This document shows positions 23,509 to 32,273 of a DNA stretch of 64,000 nt, in pieces. This DNA comes from Alphaproteobacteria bacterium (lineage in GTDB: Bacteria > Pseudomonadota > Alphaproteobacteria > UBA9655): assembly GCA_027459605.1 (NCBI GenBank), contig DAIDHR010000003.1, positions 1 through 64,000 on the forward strand, in the 5' to 3' direction. The notes beneath the pieces are model-generated. The model ran no database searches. It saw only the letters and a list, made by a program, of their open reading frames with translations, and was not told the DNA's origin. Position 1 is the stretch's first letter, and the number at the start of each line of letters is the position of its first letter. A program made the translations under genes and the position numbers.

Positions 23509-25628
23509 GTCAAAGAAAGCCTCATCCGAGAATCAAGGACAAGAACTCTTTTTGGATCAGTTAGAAGCGGATTGATATCCAATTCGGCAATTTCAGAATG
23601 GTTAACTAAAAGGTAAGATAGATTAATCAAGCACTCAATCAAGTGGTTCAGGGGGATAGGTTTTTGATCCCTATATCCTTTTAATTGCTGATAAATTCTT
23701 GTTTTTTCAATAAGATCAAGAGCTGACTTTTTTGTAAGGGGAGCAAGGGCCAGAGCCTTATCTTTAACAACTTCAACTGATTTTCCACCAGAACCAAAAA
23801 TAACCACAGGTCCAAATGTTGGGTCTTGTATGCCTCCTAGAAAAAGTTCAAACCCATGATTTAAGGGGACAAGAGGCTGTAAAATAAACCCCTCAATCCG
23901 GGCCTTTGGAAGGTTGGAAGAGATTGTCCTCAACATCTTTTCTGCACTTTCTTCAACTTCTTTTGGTGAGGTCAAATTAAGGACGACACCTCCTACATCG
24001 CTCTTGTGGACAATATCTTTTGAGGCGATTTTCAAAACCAAGGGAAATCCCACTTTTCCTGACACGATTTTTGCATCCTGAGGAGAGCTCGCAATGAATG
24101 TTTTGATTACAGGGAGGTCGTAGCTCGTAAGAATTTCCTGAATGACGTGATGGTCAAGCCATTCTTGTTCTTTTTTCTCGGTAAGCCTCTTGAGAAGATG
24201 AGAAACTTTTGGGTTAGGTAGGATAGGCTTTTCTTTCGTAAGATCAATAAATTTCTTTTCATTTTCACACCGTAAAAGATGAATATAAGCTCGAACGGCG
24301 CGTTCAGGAGTAGGGTAAATAGGAACTTTATTGTGAGCTAATTGAGCCAATATTTTTTTGTCGATATTTTGCTGCAAGCTCACCATAAAAATATCAGGAT
24401 GTTTCTTTTTTCGATTGTTAAGCGTTTCAAGGATGGCTTCAAAAACATCTTTTGCTGGCGATAAAGCCGTAGGACAATGCATAAGAACAATTGTATCAAT
24501 TAAAGGATCGTCCATCAAAATCTCAAGAGAATCCACATATCGTTGTGGCGGAGCATCTCCAATAATATCAATAGGATTTCCTTGAGACCAAGTTGGAGGA
24601 AGAACCGCGTTCAATTTGGTAAGCGTTTCATCCGACAGAGGAGCGAGCTTCCCTCCCGATCCAATTAGGGCATCCGTTGCTAAAATTCCAACCCCACCTC
24701 CATTGGTTAAAATAGTCAGACTTTCTCCTTTAAGCGTCGGAAGGTGATTCATTGTTAAAACGAGATCATAAAGGGCCTGGAGTTCGAAAATCCTGTTTAA
24801 ACCTGCTTGCCTGAAAGCAGCTTCATAAACAGCATCACTTCCCGCAAGAGCGCCCGAGTGAGACCGAACGGCTTGGGCTGCTTCTTGGAACCGGCCCGAC
24901 TTCATCACAGCAACAGGCTTTTTCATGACGGTTTTTTTGGCAATCGATAAAAACCGCTGAGCCTCTGAAATGGCTTCTACGTAAAGAACAATTGCTTCAG
25001 TGTGTTCATCATCCATAAGATAGTTAAGATAATCAGCGAAATTAAGATCGCAGAGCCCTCCAACAGACACCAACTTTGAAAAACCGATATCCATGGCATG
25101 GGCCCATTCTAGCATTGACACAAGAAGCGCCCCCGATTGAGAAACAAAAGCCACTTTTCCTTTCTTCGGGGGAAGAGGAGAAAAGGTGGCATTCAGATTG
25201 GAATTTGTGTTCATAATTCCCAAGCAATTGGGCCCCACAATTCGAACCCCATAGGTCCGCGCAATTTCTACAATTTTATCTTGAAGAAGACGCCCTTCTT
25301 CATGCTCTCCTTCCGCAAAACCAGCCGTGATGACAACGGCTGCTTTTGTCCCCTTTTTCCCAAGATCTTCGATAATTAAAGGAACAGCAGCAGGAGGCGT
25401 GCAAATGACCGCAAGATCAGGAGGCCAAGAAAGAGTTGCCACATTAGGATAACACTGAAAGCCCAAAACATCTTTATACTTGGGATTGACTGGAAGAATG
25501 GATCCCTCATACCCTCCCTTAATCAAATTTTCGAGAAGGGCTCTCCCCATTGAATTTTCTTTGGGGCTTGCTCCAATGAGGGCGAGTGATTTAGGAGAAA
25601 ACAAAAGATCTAGCGGCTTATTACCCAT
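23505..25628 (-). CDS. ADP-forming acyl-CoA synthetase (acetate-CoA ligase family)
   Basis: About 707 residues from the ATG at 25628, preferred because GAGG lies 6 nt upstream; a second ATG at 25640 precedes it. Domains in order: CoA-binding Rossmann domain (SPKSLALIGASPKENSMG), the ligase domains with the active-site-type His in VRSHSGALAGSD, and a C-terminal ATP-grasp domain (GFPLVLKIASKDIVHKSDVG). Such enzymes interconvert acetyl- or acyl-CoA plus ADP and phosphate with acid, CoA and ATP. The C-terminal GNAT domain found in Pat-type relatives is absent, so it is more likely metabolic than a protein acetyltransferase. Confidence 0.88.
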   Translation of the reverse strand: MGNKPLDLLFSPKSLALIGASPKENSMGRALLENLIKGGYEGSILPVNPKYKDVLGFQCYPNVATLSWPPDLAVICTPPAAVPLIIEDLGKKGTKAAVVITAGFAEGEHEEGRLLQDKIVEIARTYGVRIVGPNCLGIMNTNSNLNATFSPLPPKKGKVAFVSQSGALLVSMLEWAHAMDIGFSKLVSVGGLCDLNFADYLNYLMDDEHTEAIVLYVEAISEAQRFLSIAKKTVMKKPVAVMKSGRFQEAAQAVRSHSGALAGSDAVYEAAFRQAGLNRIFELQALYDLVLTMNHLPTLKGESLTILTNGGGVGILATDALIGSGGKLAPLSDETLTKLNAVLPPTWSQGNPIDIIGDAPPQRYVDSLEILMDDPLIDTIVLMHCPTALSPAKDVFEAILETLNNRKKKHPDIFMVSLQQNIDKKILAQLAHNKVPIYPTPERAVRAYIHLLRCENEKKFIDLTKEKPILPNPKVSHLLKRLTEKKEQEWLDHHVIQEILTSYDLPVIKTFIASSPQDAKIVSGKVGFPLVLKIASKDIVHKSDVGGVVLNLTSPKEVEESAEKMLRTISSNLPKARIEGFILQPLVPLNHGFELFLGGIQDPTFGPVVIFGSGGKSVEVVKDKALALAPLTKKSALDLIEKTRIYQQLKGYRDQKPIPLNHLIECLINLSYLLVNHSEIAELDINPLLTDPKRVLVLDSRMRLSLT

Positions 25629-25789
25629 CGAATGCCTCATTGACTAGAATATAATTAAATTATCATGAGTTCATTCTAAAATTTCGTTAACGCAATAAAT
25701 TGAAAATATATATTTAAACCATTCATCGAAGACCTCTCTGACTTCCTTTCATTTTCATGTATAATAATGCTTATGAGAAAGGAGAAAAA

Positions 25790-26107
25790 ATGCCCGTATT
25801 TTTAATACTTGCTTGTGAGATTGCTGTTTTCTCATTTCTAATTGGAGCTTTTTTGGGATCAGTCCTTTTGGGTTTAATTATTTTATTCCTATATGGAATT
25901 GCTATGTATTTCCTTTTTCAGGAGTTTTATACCCCCCTCCCCTTTGTTTGGGGGGCTACCCTCCTCGCTAGTATAGCAACACTCCTCTGGGCTTCTTATA
26001 TAGACATTTGGCTTGGAACTGCCTTTATGACCGTCCTTTTAACCCCTCTGAGCGGAACTCTCTGTTACCTTCTCAACAACAGCTTTTTAAGAAGATATTA
26101 TGGATGA
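25790..26107 (+). CDS. small integral membrane protein, unknown
   Basis: About 105 residues from the ATG at 25790, which has GAAAGGAG in the right place; an ATG 33 nt earlier has no site. Four membrane helices are visible (VFLILACEIAVFSFLIGAFL, LGLIILFLYGIAMYFLF, WGATLLASIATLLWASY, TAFMTVLLTPLSGTLCYLL). The tail is FLRRYYG. No family recognised. It converges with the cytochrome b561 gene with a 10-bp overlap. Confidence 0.65.
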   Translation: MPVFLILACEIAVFSFLIGAFLGSVLLGLIILFLYGIAMYFLFQEFYTPLPFVWGATLLASIATLLWASYIDIWLGTAFMTVLLTPLSGTLCYLLNNSFLRRYYG

Positions 26108-26643
26108 GGAAGCATCCTCACAAGAATATCATCTTTTACAATAAACTGATGGTAAAGAGCACCCAAAATATGCAAGCCCACAAAAACATAAAGGCTATAA
26201 GAAATCCAAATATGAGCTGTCAAAAAAACCTTAGAGTATATATTTGGTCCCTCCATCAATGCGGGGATGGTAAAAAGACCAAAATAGTTAACAGGGTGCC
26301 CCCCCAAAACGGTCATTAAAAAACCCGTCAATGGAAAAGAAAACAGCAATATGTAAAGGATCCAAATATTAGCTTTACTAAGAAGGGCATCCCAGCGTGG
26401 AGCCTTTTCAGAATCTCGCGGGACCGGATTCAGCTCCCGCCACCATAAACGTAGGAAAGCAAGTAAAAATAGCGTAACCCCCATTTGTTCATGCCAACCA
26501 AAGAGAGTCCATTTCTTGTCAGATGGGGGCAAGTCCAACATTGTATAGGCAAGTGTATATTGCCCTAGTATTAGAAAAAACATACCCCAATGAAAAAGTT
26601 GAGTCACTCCTCCCCATTCTTTTAAAGTGTTTTTCCACGGCAC
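26098..26643 (-). CDS. cybB: cytochrome b561-family protein
   Basis: A 181-residue four-helix membrane cytochrome. Candidate haem-ligating histidines lie in TQLFHWGMF, WHEQMGVTLFLLAFLRLWW, LTAHIWISYSLYVFVGLHIL and ALYHQF. CybB-type proteins carry electrons between quinol and periplasmic acceptors, often linked with superoxide or catalase-like partners. It is a single gene here. Confidence 0.9.
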   Translation of the reverse strand: MPWKNTLKEWGGVTQLFHWGMFFLILGQYTLAYTMLDLPPSDKKWTLFGWHEQMGVTLFLLAFLRLWWRELNPVPRDSEKAPRWDALLSKANIWILYILLFSFPLTGFLMTVLGGHPVNYFGLFTIPALMEGPNIYSKVFLTAHIWISYSLYVFVGLHILGALYHQFIVKDDILVRMLPHP

Positions 26644-26778
26644 TCTATATCCCTCCCCTTATACATAAGGGTTTATTTATCATAAAACGGAAAGAAAAAG
26701 GAAGAGGCTTTCTAAAGCCAATTCCAATTTACCTTCAAGAAAATTCTAGAAATGAACTATGCTTTTGATAAGATATCC

Positions 26779-27054
26779 TTATTTGCAAGGATTTTTTGTG
26801 GATGGGTTGTTATCCCAAAAGTATTTATACAATTTCTTGGTTATCAATACCTGACATCCACGTTGGTTGCCATTCCTTAAAAGAGAACAATCCATGGAAT
26901 TTTCCCCAGCTTCCTCTTTTTCTGAGCAACCCCGATAATAATAGACTCCTGATAAGAAACACTTGCAGGTTGCTTTTGCGCTTGGGTCCCCCACATTAAA
27001 ACCAAGGAGAAGCCCTACACTCAGGATCAATCGTCTGAGACATTTTTTATTCAT
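26779..27054 (-). CDS. small secreted cysteine-containing protein
   Basis: A 91-residue precursor with a signal peptide (MNKKCLRRL, hydrophobic core, cleavage near AKA). The mature part has six cysteines (CKC, GC, DC, GC, PC), an aromatic SGVYYYRG segment and ends NPCK. The even number suggests three disulfides. It is transcribed away from the divergent gene at 27264, itself another small secreted Cys protein. No family recognised. Confidence 0.65.
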   Translation of the reverse strand: MNKKCLRRLILSVGLLLGFNVGDPSAKATCKCFLSGVYYYRGCSEKEEAGENSMDCSLLRNGNQRGCQVLITKKLYKYFWDNNPSTKNPCK

Positions 27055-27263
27055 GAGGAGTTTCCTTTCATGTTCTAAGACTGCTCTTTCAAGGATCGTA
27101 TGGAAAGTCTTTTAAAAATTCCTTAACAATGGATCAGAGGGAGATGGTTTTTATTCCAATCAAAGTCCATTTTTTCATCAAATCTTAAAGAAAGTTTAAT
27201 ACATTGTTCGATATAATCGAAATATTTAAAAAACTTTTATTCAAGAAAGAAAAGGAGACCTTA

Positions 27264-27434
27264 ATGAAAGGAAACTTAATACAGGTAATGGTCGGAGGCG
27301 TGTTCTTAACCATAGGAACCCCTATCCAAGCAATACAAAGATGCGAGTCTGGCGAATGCTATCGTGTTGTTTGTGGGGGCAATAGCAATGAAGCTGGGAG
27401 AAATTGTCAAGAAGAGTGCAAGTCTCGGGGATGA
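27264..27434 (+). CDS. small secreted cysteine-rich protein, possibly interrupted by UGA
   Basis: A 56-residue precursor from the ATG at 27264, with AAAGGAG 6 nt upstream. The signal peptide ends near IQA. The mature part has five cysteines (RCESGEC, VVC, NCQEEC). After the TGA at 27432-27434 the same frame stays open for 30 more codons to TAA (27525-27527) and adds three further cysteines (DISCGPDP, LCVCSKP), making eight. This is the third case here of an in-frame UGA followed by sequence that continues the protein's character. Confidence 0.55.
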   Translation: MKGNLIQVMVGGVFLTIGTPIQAIQRCESGECYRVVCGGNSNEAGRNCQEECKSRG

Positions 27435-27609
27435 ATGGGAGCTATTACCGGCGCAAGTCCAGATATTTCTTGTGGACCCGACCCTGATTTGGTCAGGACT
27501 TGGCTTTGTGTATGTAGTAAACCCTAATTATCCCTGGGCAAGGGAGAATGACACCCTTCATCATTGAAGTGTATCAACAGCGCTAAAAAAACTCCCCTAG
27601 ATTTTTTCC

Positions 27610-28905
27610 TTAACAACTGTGAATCGAGGCGGGAGCTCTTGAGGCTTTAACCTTCATCAACGTGTAAAGGATACTTCCAATCGTAATTGTGCAGGCAAAC
27701 ATCAGATAATAAGCAACCGCATTTACACCACCCGTATTTTGAATAAGCCACATCGAGATAATCGGGGCAACACCCCCAAAGGCAATGGATGTAAAATTCC
27801 AACAGAATGCCACGCTTGTTGCTCGAATATTGGTTGGAAATGTTTCAGCTACAACGGGATTAAGTGTCCCTTCGGTCATTCCAATAAAAGCTCCCAAGAG
27901 AAGCGACATGATAAATATTAGAGAGGAAAACCCGCTTTCTAAAGAATGAATGAAAGGAGAAACAGAGACAAAAATGCCTACTGTCCCCAGCAGAATTATA
28001 AATCGCTTATTTATTTTATCAGACAAATATCCGAAAATGATTGTTGCAAGGGTATAGCTCACCATGGTCAATAAATTAAAGAGCCCTGCTGTACGAGAAT
28101 CATAATTCAGAAAATCAATCATCATGGTTTTTCCAAAGATAAAGACAACAAAGAAGGAAATTTGAGTTGTCAGAAAAATGGCGAATAAGCTAAGAAGGGA
28201 CGTCTTGTGACTCCGGAAAAGCTCGGCAAGGGGATTGCGAACAAGGTTTTGGTTTTGCTTTACCGTGATGAAATCTGGACTTTCTAACAGATTACGCCTC
28301 ATATAAAAGGCTAACAAACTTCCGATAACACTTATAAAAAAAGGAATTCTCCAGGCATAAGCATAAAGAGTTTCTTGCGTAACCCAGGATTCAACAATAA
28401 AAATTGTGCAGGCACTGAGAACAAGCCCCATTCCAACACCGGTCAAAGCAAAGGTACCAAAAAAGCCCCGCTTGTTTTGGGGAACAGACTCATACAAATA
28501 AACGCAGGAGGCGCCAAATTCTCCTCCCAAGGCAATTCCTTGAACAACACGAATGAAGACCAAGGTAATAGGAGCTATAATTCCTATCTGTTGGTAAGTG
28601 GGGAGGATGCCTATGCAAAGCGTGGGGATCGACATCAATAATATCGTTATGGTTAACATTTTCTTCCGACTAAACTTATCTCCAATATAGCCAAAAAGGA
28701 CTCCACCTAAGGGTCGAGCTGCAAGACCAACCGCAAAGGTTGAAAACGTTAAAATTATCGAAACAAATCGATCATCTGAGGGAAAAAAGAGGGTGCTAAT
28801 AACCGTTGAAAAATAAGCATAGAGCGTATATTCATACCACTCTAAAACATTGCCAATGGACGAAGAAACTATTGAATTTACAATGTGCTTATTTGTCGCT
28901 GCCAT
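27610..28905 (-). CDS. MFS transporter, metabolite:H+ symporter (MHS) type
   Basis: About 431 residues from the ATG at 28905, which has GAGGAG 5 nt upstream; a start at 28956 would add a charged non-membrane extension. Twelve membrane helices. MHS marks: SIGNVLEWYEYTLYAYFST, ARPLGGVLFGYIGDKFSRKK, FIRVVQGIALGGEFG and the later YGYLSDKINKR-like loop (FGYLSDKINKRF). Relatives such as ProP, KgtP and CitA import proline/betaine, oxoglutarate or citrate. Rickettsia-type intracellular bacteria have many such importers. The substrate is unknown. Confidence 0.92.
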   Translation of the reverse strand: MAATNKHIVNSIVSSSIGNVLEWYEYTLYAYFSTVISTLFFPSDDRFVSIILTFSTFAVGLAARPLGGVLFGYIGDKFSRKKMLTITILLMSIPTLCIGILPTYQQIGIIAPITLVFIRVVQGIALGGEFGASCVYLYESVPQNKRGFFGTFALTGVGMGLVLSACTIFIVESWVTQETLYAYAWRIPFFISVIGSLLAFYMRRNLLESPDFITVKQNQNLVRNPLAELFRSHKTSLLSLFAIFLTTQISFFVVFIFGKTMMIDFLNYDSRTAGLFNLLTMVSYTLATIIFGYLSDKINKRFIILLGTVGIFVSVSPFIHSLESGFSSLIFIMSLLLGAFIGMTEGTLNPVVAETFPTNIRATSVAFCWNFTSIAFGGVAPIISMWLIQNTGGVNAVAYYLMFACTITIGSILYTLMKVKASRAPASIHSC

Positions 28906-29091
28906 GTTCACTCCTCTATCTTTGCGGAAAAGCCTTAAGCCTTTACACCCGCGCATAATATCTCAAGACTCTGAAATTCTACGCGGTTCCCATGGCGGGT
29001 CAATAGGGATAATGGGAAAGAGGATACTTTTTGTTTAATGAGGCCAGAACCTTATACATACCACCCCTCTTCTGAGGACAGAAGTCACTTG

Positions 29092-29177
29092 TGGTGCCCG
29101 CTGCCAGACTCGAACTGGCACGGCCTTTCGACCGACAGATTTTAAGTCTGTTGTGTCTACCATTCCACCAAGCGGGC
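29092..29177 (-). tRNA. tRNA-Leu (anticodon UAA)
   Basis: The 86-nt minus-strand gene starts GCCCGCTTGGTGGAATGGTA and ends with an encoded CCA. The acceptor stem GCCCGCT pairs with AGCGGGC. The anticodon stem-loop is CAGA-CTTAAAA-TCTG, with TAA at the anticodon. It has a long variable arm typical of class II tRNAs and a GTTCGAGTC T-loop. Confidence 0.97.
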
Positions 29178-29406
29178 ACACGGCCGACCTTACCCGGTTC
29201 ATTTTTCCAAATCAAGGGGGTTTGCCTTTATGGGAGAGCATGACTCATAAAAAAATTTAGGAACCGCAAATACAGGATCTGAGATCTTATTCCAATCACA
29301 AATAGTCTCGTAAGTAACCTCAATCAAATAAAGGCTCTCAAAACTTCCCTTTACTAATTTCAGAAAAAGAGTTTATCATAAGTGCTACTTTAGGGAGATT
29401 TATAAA

Positions 29407-29874
29407 ATGAAAAAAACCTTCTTTGCTCTTCTTATTGGGCTCTTATCTTTTATTTCTTTAAGTTCTTCACATGCAATGCAGACTGAGAAAACAGAAGAAG
29501 AAACAAACAAAAACCTCTCAGTTAAAGCCTTAAAAGTAGACGATGATCTTTTGGAGATAATTAAAAAGCTCCAAGAAAAAACTCTCAATTTAGAGAACGA
29601 AAACAAGATCTTACAAGGTAAGGTTTTGTATCATGATAAAATTCTTGAGGAAAATCCGTCCCATAGACGTAAACTGAGAGTTGGTCCGGAAATTTGGGTT
29701 TCATTTGCTCTCGGTATCACGTACTATTTGGCCACATATGATCTGTCAACTTCCTTAGCTATCGTAAGTTACGGAATATCCATTCTTTTCGTCCTTTGGA
29801 GCCTTACACATAAACACGATGATACTTTTCACGCTATGACTCGTACTAAAGAATCAAAGAAGGATGAAAAATAG
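29407..29874 (+). CDS. exported coiled-coil membrane protein, unknown
   Basis: 155 residues: a signal peptide (KKTFFALLIGLLSFISL, cleavage near SHA), an acidic linker, a coiled coil at about residues 45-80 (LLEIIKKLQEKTLNLENENK), and two C-terminal membrane segments (WVSFALGITYYLATY and LAIVSYGISILFVLWSL) with a short charged tail. The start has AGGGAG upstream. Its stop overlaps the GTG start of the 645-residue gene, so the two are probably coupled and work together. No known family. Confidence 0.65.
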   Translation: MKKTFFALLIGLLSFISLSSSHAMQTEKTEEETNKNLSVKALKVDDDLLEIIKKLQEKTLNLENENKILQGKVLYHDKILEENPSHRRKLRVGPEIWVSFALGITYYLATYDLSTSLAIVSYGISILFVLWSLTHKHDDTFHAMTRTKESKKDEK

Positions 29875-31811
29875 TGCTTAATGGTCTGGTAGTACCGATA
29901 TTCGCGCTCTTAGGGACATTTACTGAAAAAGAAGTCCTTCCAACATTTCTTCCTTTCAATCCTGCCCCTCAACCTGAAATAGCGGAAGTTTGTGAACACT
30001 TGCAAGAACAACCTGAGTTCTCTTCTTTAATCTCGACGTATGAAAAGTCTCTTAAAACACCTAATCCATCAAGCCTCAATCAAAACGAAAATAAGCTTTT
30101 CACTCATCCCCTCTCTCGCTTTATCTCTTCTAAGGAAGATGCTCTAAAGGCCAAGGTTTTTAAAGCTGTCAAAGAAGGAACATACTCTGTCCTTAGAGAG
30201 CTCTTTCCTTGGGAAATGTATGACTTTTTTGTTCCTAAAATAGAGCGAATCTTTTCTGGCCTGCGCTTTGGGATAAATTGGTTCCAAAAGCATAATAGGG
30301 ATCGATTAAATGAGGGCAAATTTCTTAGAAAATTGGAGAGAGAAGACTATTACTCAGCTGGTGCCATGGCCCATCATATAGCCCAGTATTTTTGGCACTC
30401 CCTCGTCATTGAACGAGATTTGTATGCCTTTGTTTTAGATAACACAACTTTCCATTCTTATAAGAAACCAATCCTTGAGCATATGAAATATCTGAGACAC
30501 ATGTATACGAAATGGAACAACCGCCGTCTTAAGTTGTACCACATGAATCACGCTCTGCTTGAAGCACGCCAGGCTCAATTAATTTTGAAACTTAAATGTA
30601 ATGAAGCAAATGATACAGCTGAAACCGCAGAGATTATGGTACGGATAAACAGATATGAAAACCTTATCAATGCTCTACAAGCGGCATTTTTTAATGACTG
30701 TATGGACGAAAAGGGCTTGAGTGTCTTAGAGCGTGTCTGGGATACAACCAGTAGCTTTATTGAAAAAGTTGGCGCCTTTCTTCGATTGAATGAGAAGAGC
30801 CAGACCCCTCTAAATGTAACCACTTATCTAGATACACTGAAAAGGATGGTGGAAGAGGATAAAAAAGTTGTCCTAAAGCAACAATCTATCGATCCACAAG
30901 ACTGGGATCTCTATGATTGGCAACTGAAACCACCAAATGAATTTCAAAGAAGATTTGAAGAAAAAAATCCCGAAGATAAACCTACCCCAAAGAGTTTCCT
31001 TTTTAATCTTCTTGTGTGGGACAATATTCATATAGCCCGCCATCTTTGTAATTCTGTTATTATTAAACCCCAAGACAAAAACAATGTTTGGGATGAACAG
31101 CGACAAGAAATAGAAGTCTATTCGGTCCTTCTAAAAAAGCTTTTTGAAAAACAACAGGAAACAGACAACATTTTAAAACTTTTAGGGGAAGAAGCCGAGC
31201 AATTCGAAAAAGAAAGTAAGGAGAGTGCTTTAAAGAACCCTACTCAGCTCTATGCAAATATGAGTGATTGCGAGCGCTTATCGTTACTGCTTTTTAATAA
31301 AATGGTGCATGTAAAATGGGCTTTTCTAAAGAAAACCAAAGATAATTTTAACAAGGAAGATACAACCTGGCAGCGTATAGTAAATAGCATAAAACGAAAG
31401 GGAATCCGGTTGGCTACGGAGGGAACACTTTGGGATAAGACGCCTAATTTTAAGGATTCACAAGAAGAAGCTGAAAAACTGTTGGTTTTCGCAGAAGCAA
31501 CTTTGCAAGCCGCAAAAGGACTTATGGGGCTTGCTGCTCAAAATGATACATATGAGGGATTTGAAGTTTTACCTCAAGGAAAACTGGAAGAAGACCTCCC
31601 ATTTCAAAACTCCCCGCCTATAAGTAGCCCTCATTACTGGAACCAAGTCATGCTTAACATGAATACTCGAGCTTCCCAAACTTGGGGATCTTTAAAAGAA
31701 TGGGGTGAATGGGGAAAGGATAATTTGAGCGAAGTTTCGAATACTTGGAAAGGAAAGCTTCCCTTATCATCTCGTTCCTCTGATGATCTTGAGAAAAAAA
31801 AGAGTCAGTAG
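29874..31811 (+). CDS. large protein of unknown function coupled to the coiled-coil membrane protein
   Basis: A 645-residue protein with a GTG start that overlaps the previous stop (ATAGTG). A short hydrophobic N-terminus (LNGLVVPIFALLGTF) may be an export signal. The rest is hydrophilic, largely helical and rich in Lys, Glu, Trp and Asn, and ends with a Trp-repeat-like stretch (WGSLKEWGEWGKDNL) and a Ser/Lys tail. No catalytic motif or repeat family is recognised. Size, lone position and lack of recognisable homology fit a lineage-specific secreted or surface protein such as a host-interaction factor, but this is only inference. Confidence 0.6.
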   Translation: MLNGLVVPIFALLGTFTEKEVLPTFLPFNPAPQPEIAEVCEHLQEQPEFSSLISTYEKSLKTPNPSSLNQNENKLFTHPLSRFISSKEDALKAKVFKAVKEGTYSVLRELFPWEMYDFFVPKIERIFSGLRFGINWFQKHNRDRLNEGKFLRKLEREDYYSAGAMAHHIAQYFWHSLVIERDLYAFVLDNTTFHSYKKPILEHMKYLRHMYTKWNNRRLKLYHMNHALLEARQAQLILKLKCNEANDTAETAEIMVRINRYENLINALQAAFFNDCMDEKGLSVLERVWDTTSSFIEKVGAFLRLNEKSQTPLNVTTYLDTLKRMVEEDKKVVLKQQSIDPQDWDLYDWQLKPPNEFQRRFEEKNPEDKPTPKSFLFNLLVWDNIHIARHLCNSVIIKPQDKNNVWDEQRQEIEVYSVLLKKLFEKQQETDNILKLLGEEAEQFEKESKESALKNPTQLYANMSDCERLSLLLFNKMVHVKWAFLKKTKDNFNKEDTTWQRIVNSIKRKGIRLATEGTLWDKTPNFKDSQEEAEKLLVFAEATLQAAKGLMGLAAQNDTYEGFEVLPQGKLEEDLPFQNSPPISSPHYWNQVMLNMNTRASQTWGSLKEWGEWGKDNLSEVSNTWKGKLPLSSRSSDDLEKKKSQ

Positions 31812-31907
31812 CTTTATGATAAAATAAAAGTCATAGTCTTTAAGTCACTTTTTTCATCCAAATCAAAAAGATTCTGTAAGACTGGACTGTTCCTGATCTG
31901 CTTAATC

Positions 31908-32255
31908 TTAAAAGAAAACTAAGTTTAATAAAGAAAGCCCTACCAAACATACTGAGAGAAAGACAGACGCAGATGCTGCATCCTTGGAGAACATGATAAG
32001 AGGATCCTCAGTTTTCTTGAATGCGTCATTTGCCTTTTCTATAGCTGTATTGATCAATTCAACAATAATCATAAGGCTTAAGGAAAAAATTACAAAATAC
32101 TTGTTAAATGAGGGAGCCGGCCACCAAAAAGTAAAAGGGACGACAAAGGCACATCCTATCACCTCTAGGCGAAAGGCTATCTCGGTTTTCCAAGTTTGCT
32201 GAAGTCCGTGCAGCGAGTTAATAAAGGCTCTTCCTAAATGGCGAATGAAAATCAT
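31908..32255 (-). CDS. dgkA: diacylglycerol kinase
   Basis: A 115-residue prokaryotic DgkA: three membrane helices and the signature FSLSLMIIVELINTAIEKAND, with the catalytic Glu and Asn, after an N-terminal amphipathic segment (GRAFINSLHGLQQTWKTEIA). It phosphorylates diacylglycerol released in envelope-polymer synthesis. It lies 18 bp downstream of the DUF4139 gene and is probably co-transcribed with it. Confidence 0.9.
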   Translation of the reverse strand: MIFIRHLGRAFINSLHGLQQTWKTEIAFRLEVIGCAFVVPFTFWWPAPSFNKYFVIFSLSLMIIVELINTAIEKANDAFKKTEDPLIMFSKDAASASVFLSVCLVGLSLLNLVFF

Positions 32256-32273
32256 AAGGTTTAAGGTGCTTTT

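Noticed and set aside
29000-29215. Minus-strand frame spanning the tRNA-Leu
   Set aside because: It covers a structurally perfect tRNA gene, so it is not coding.
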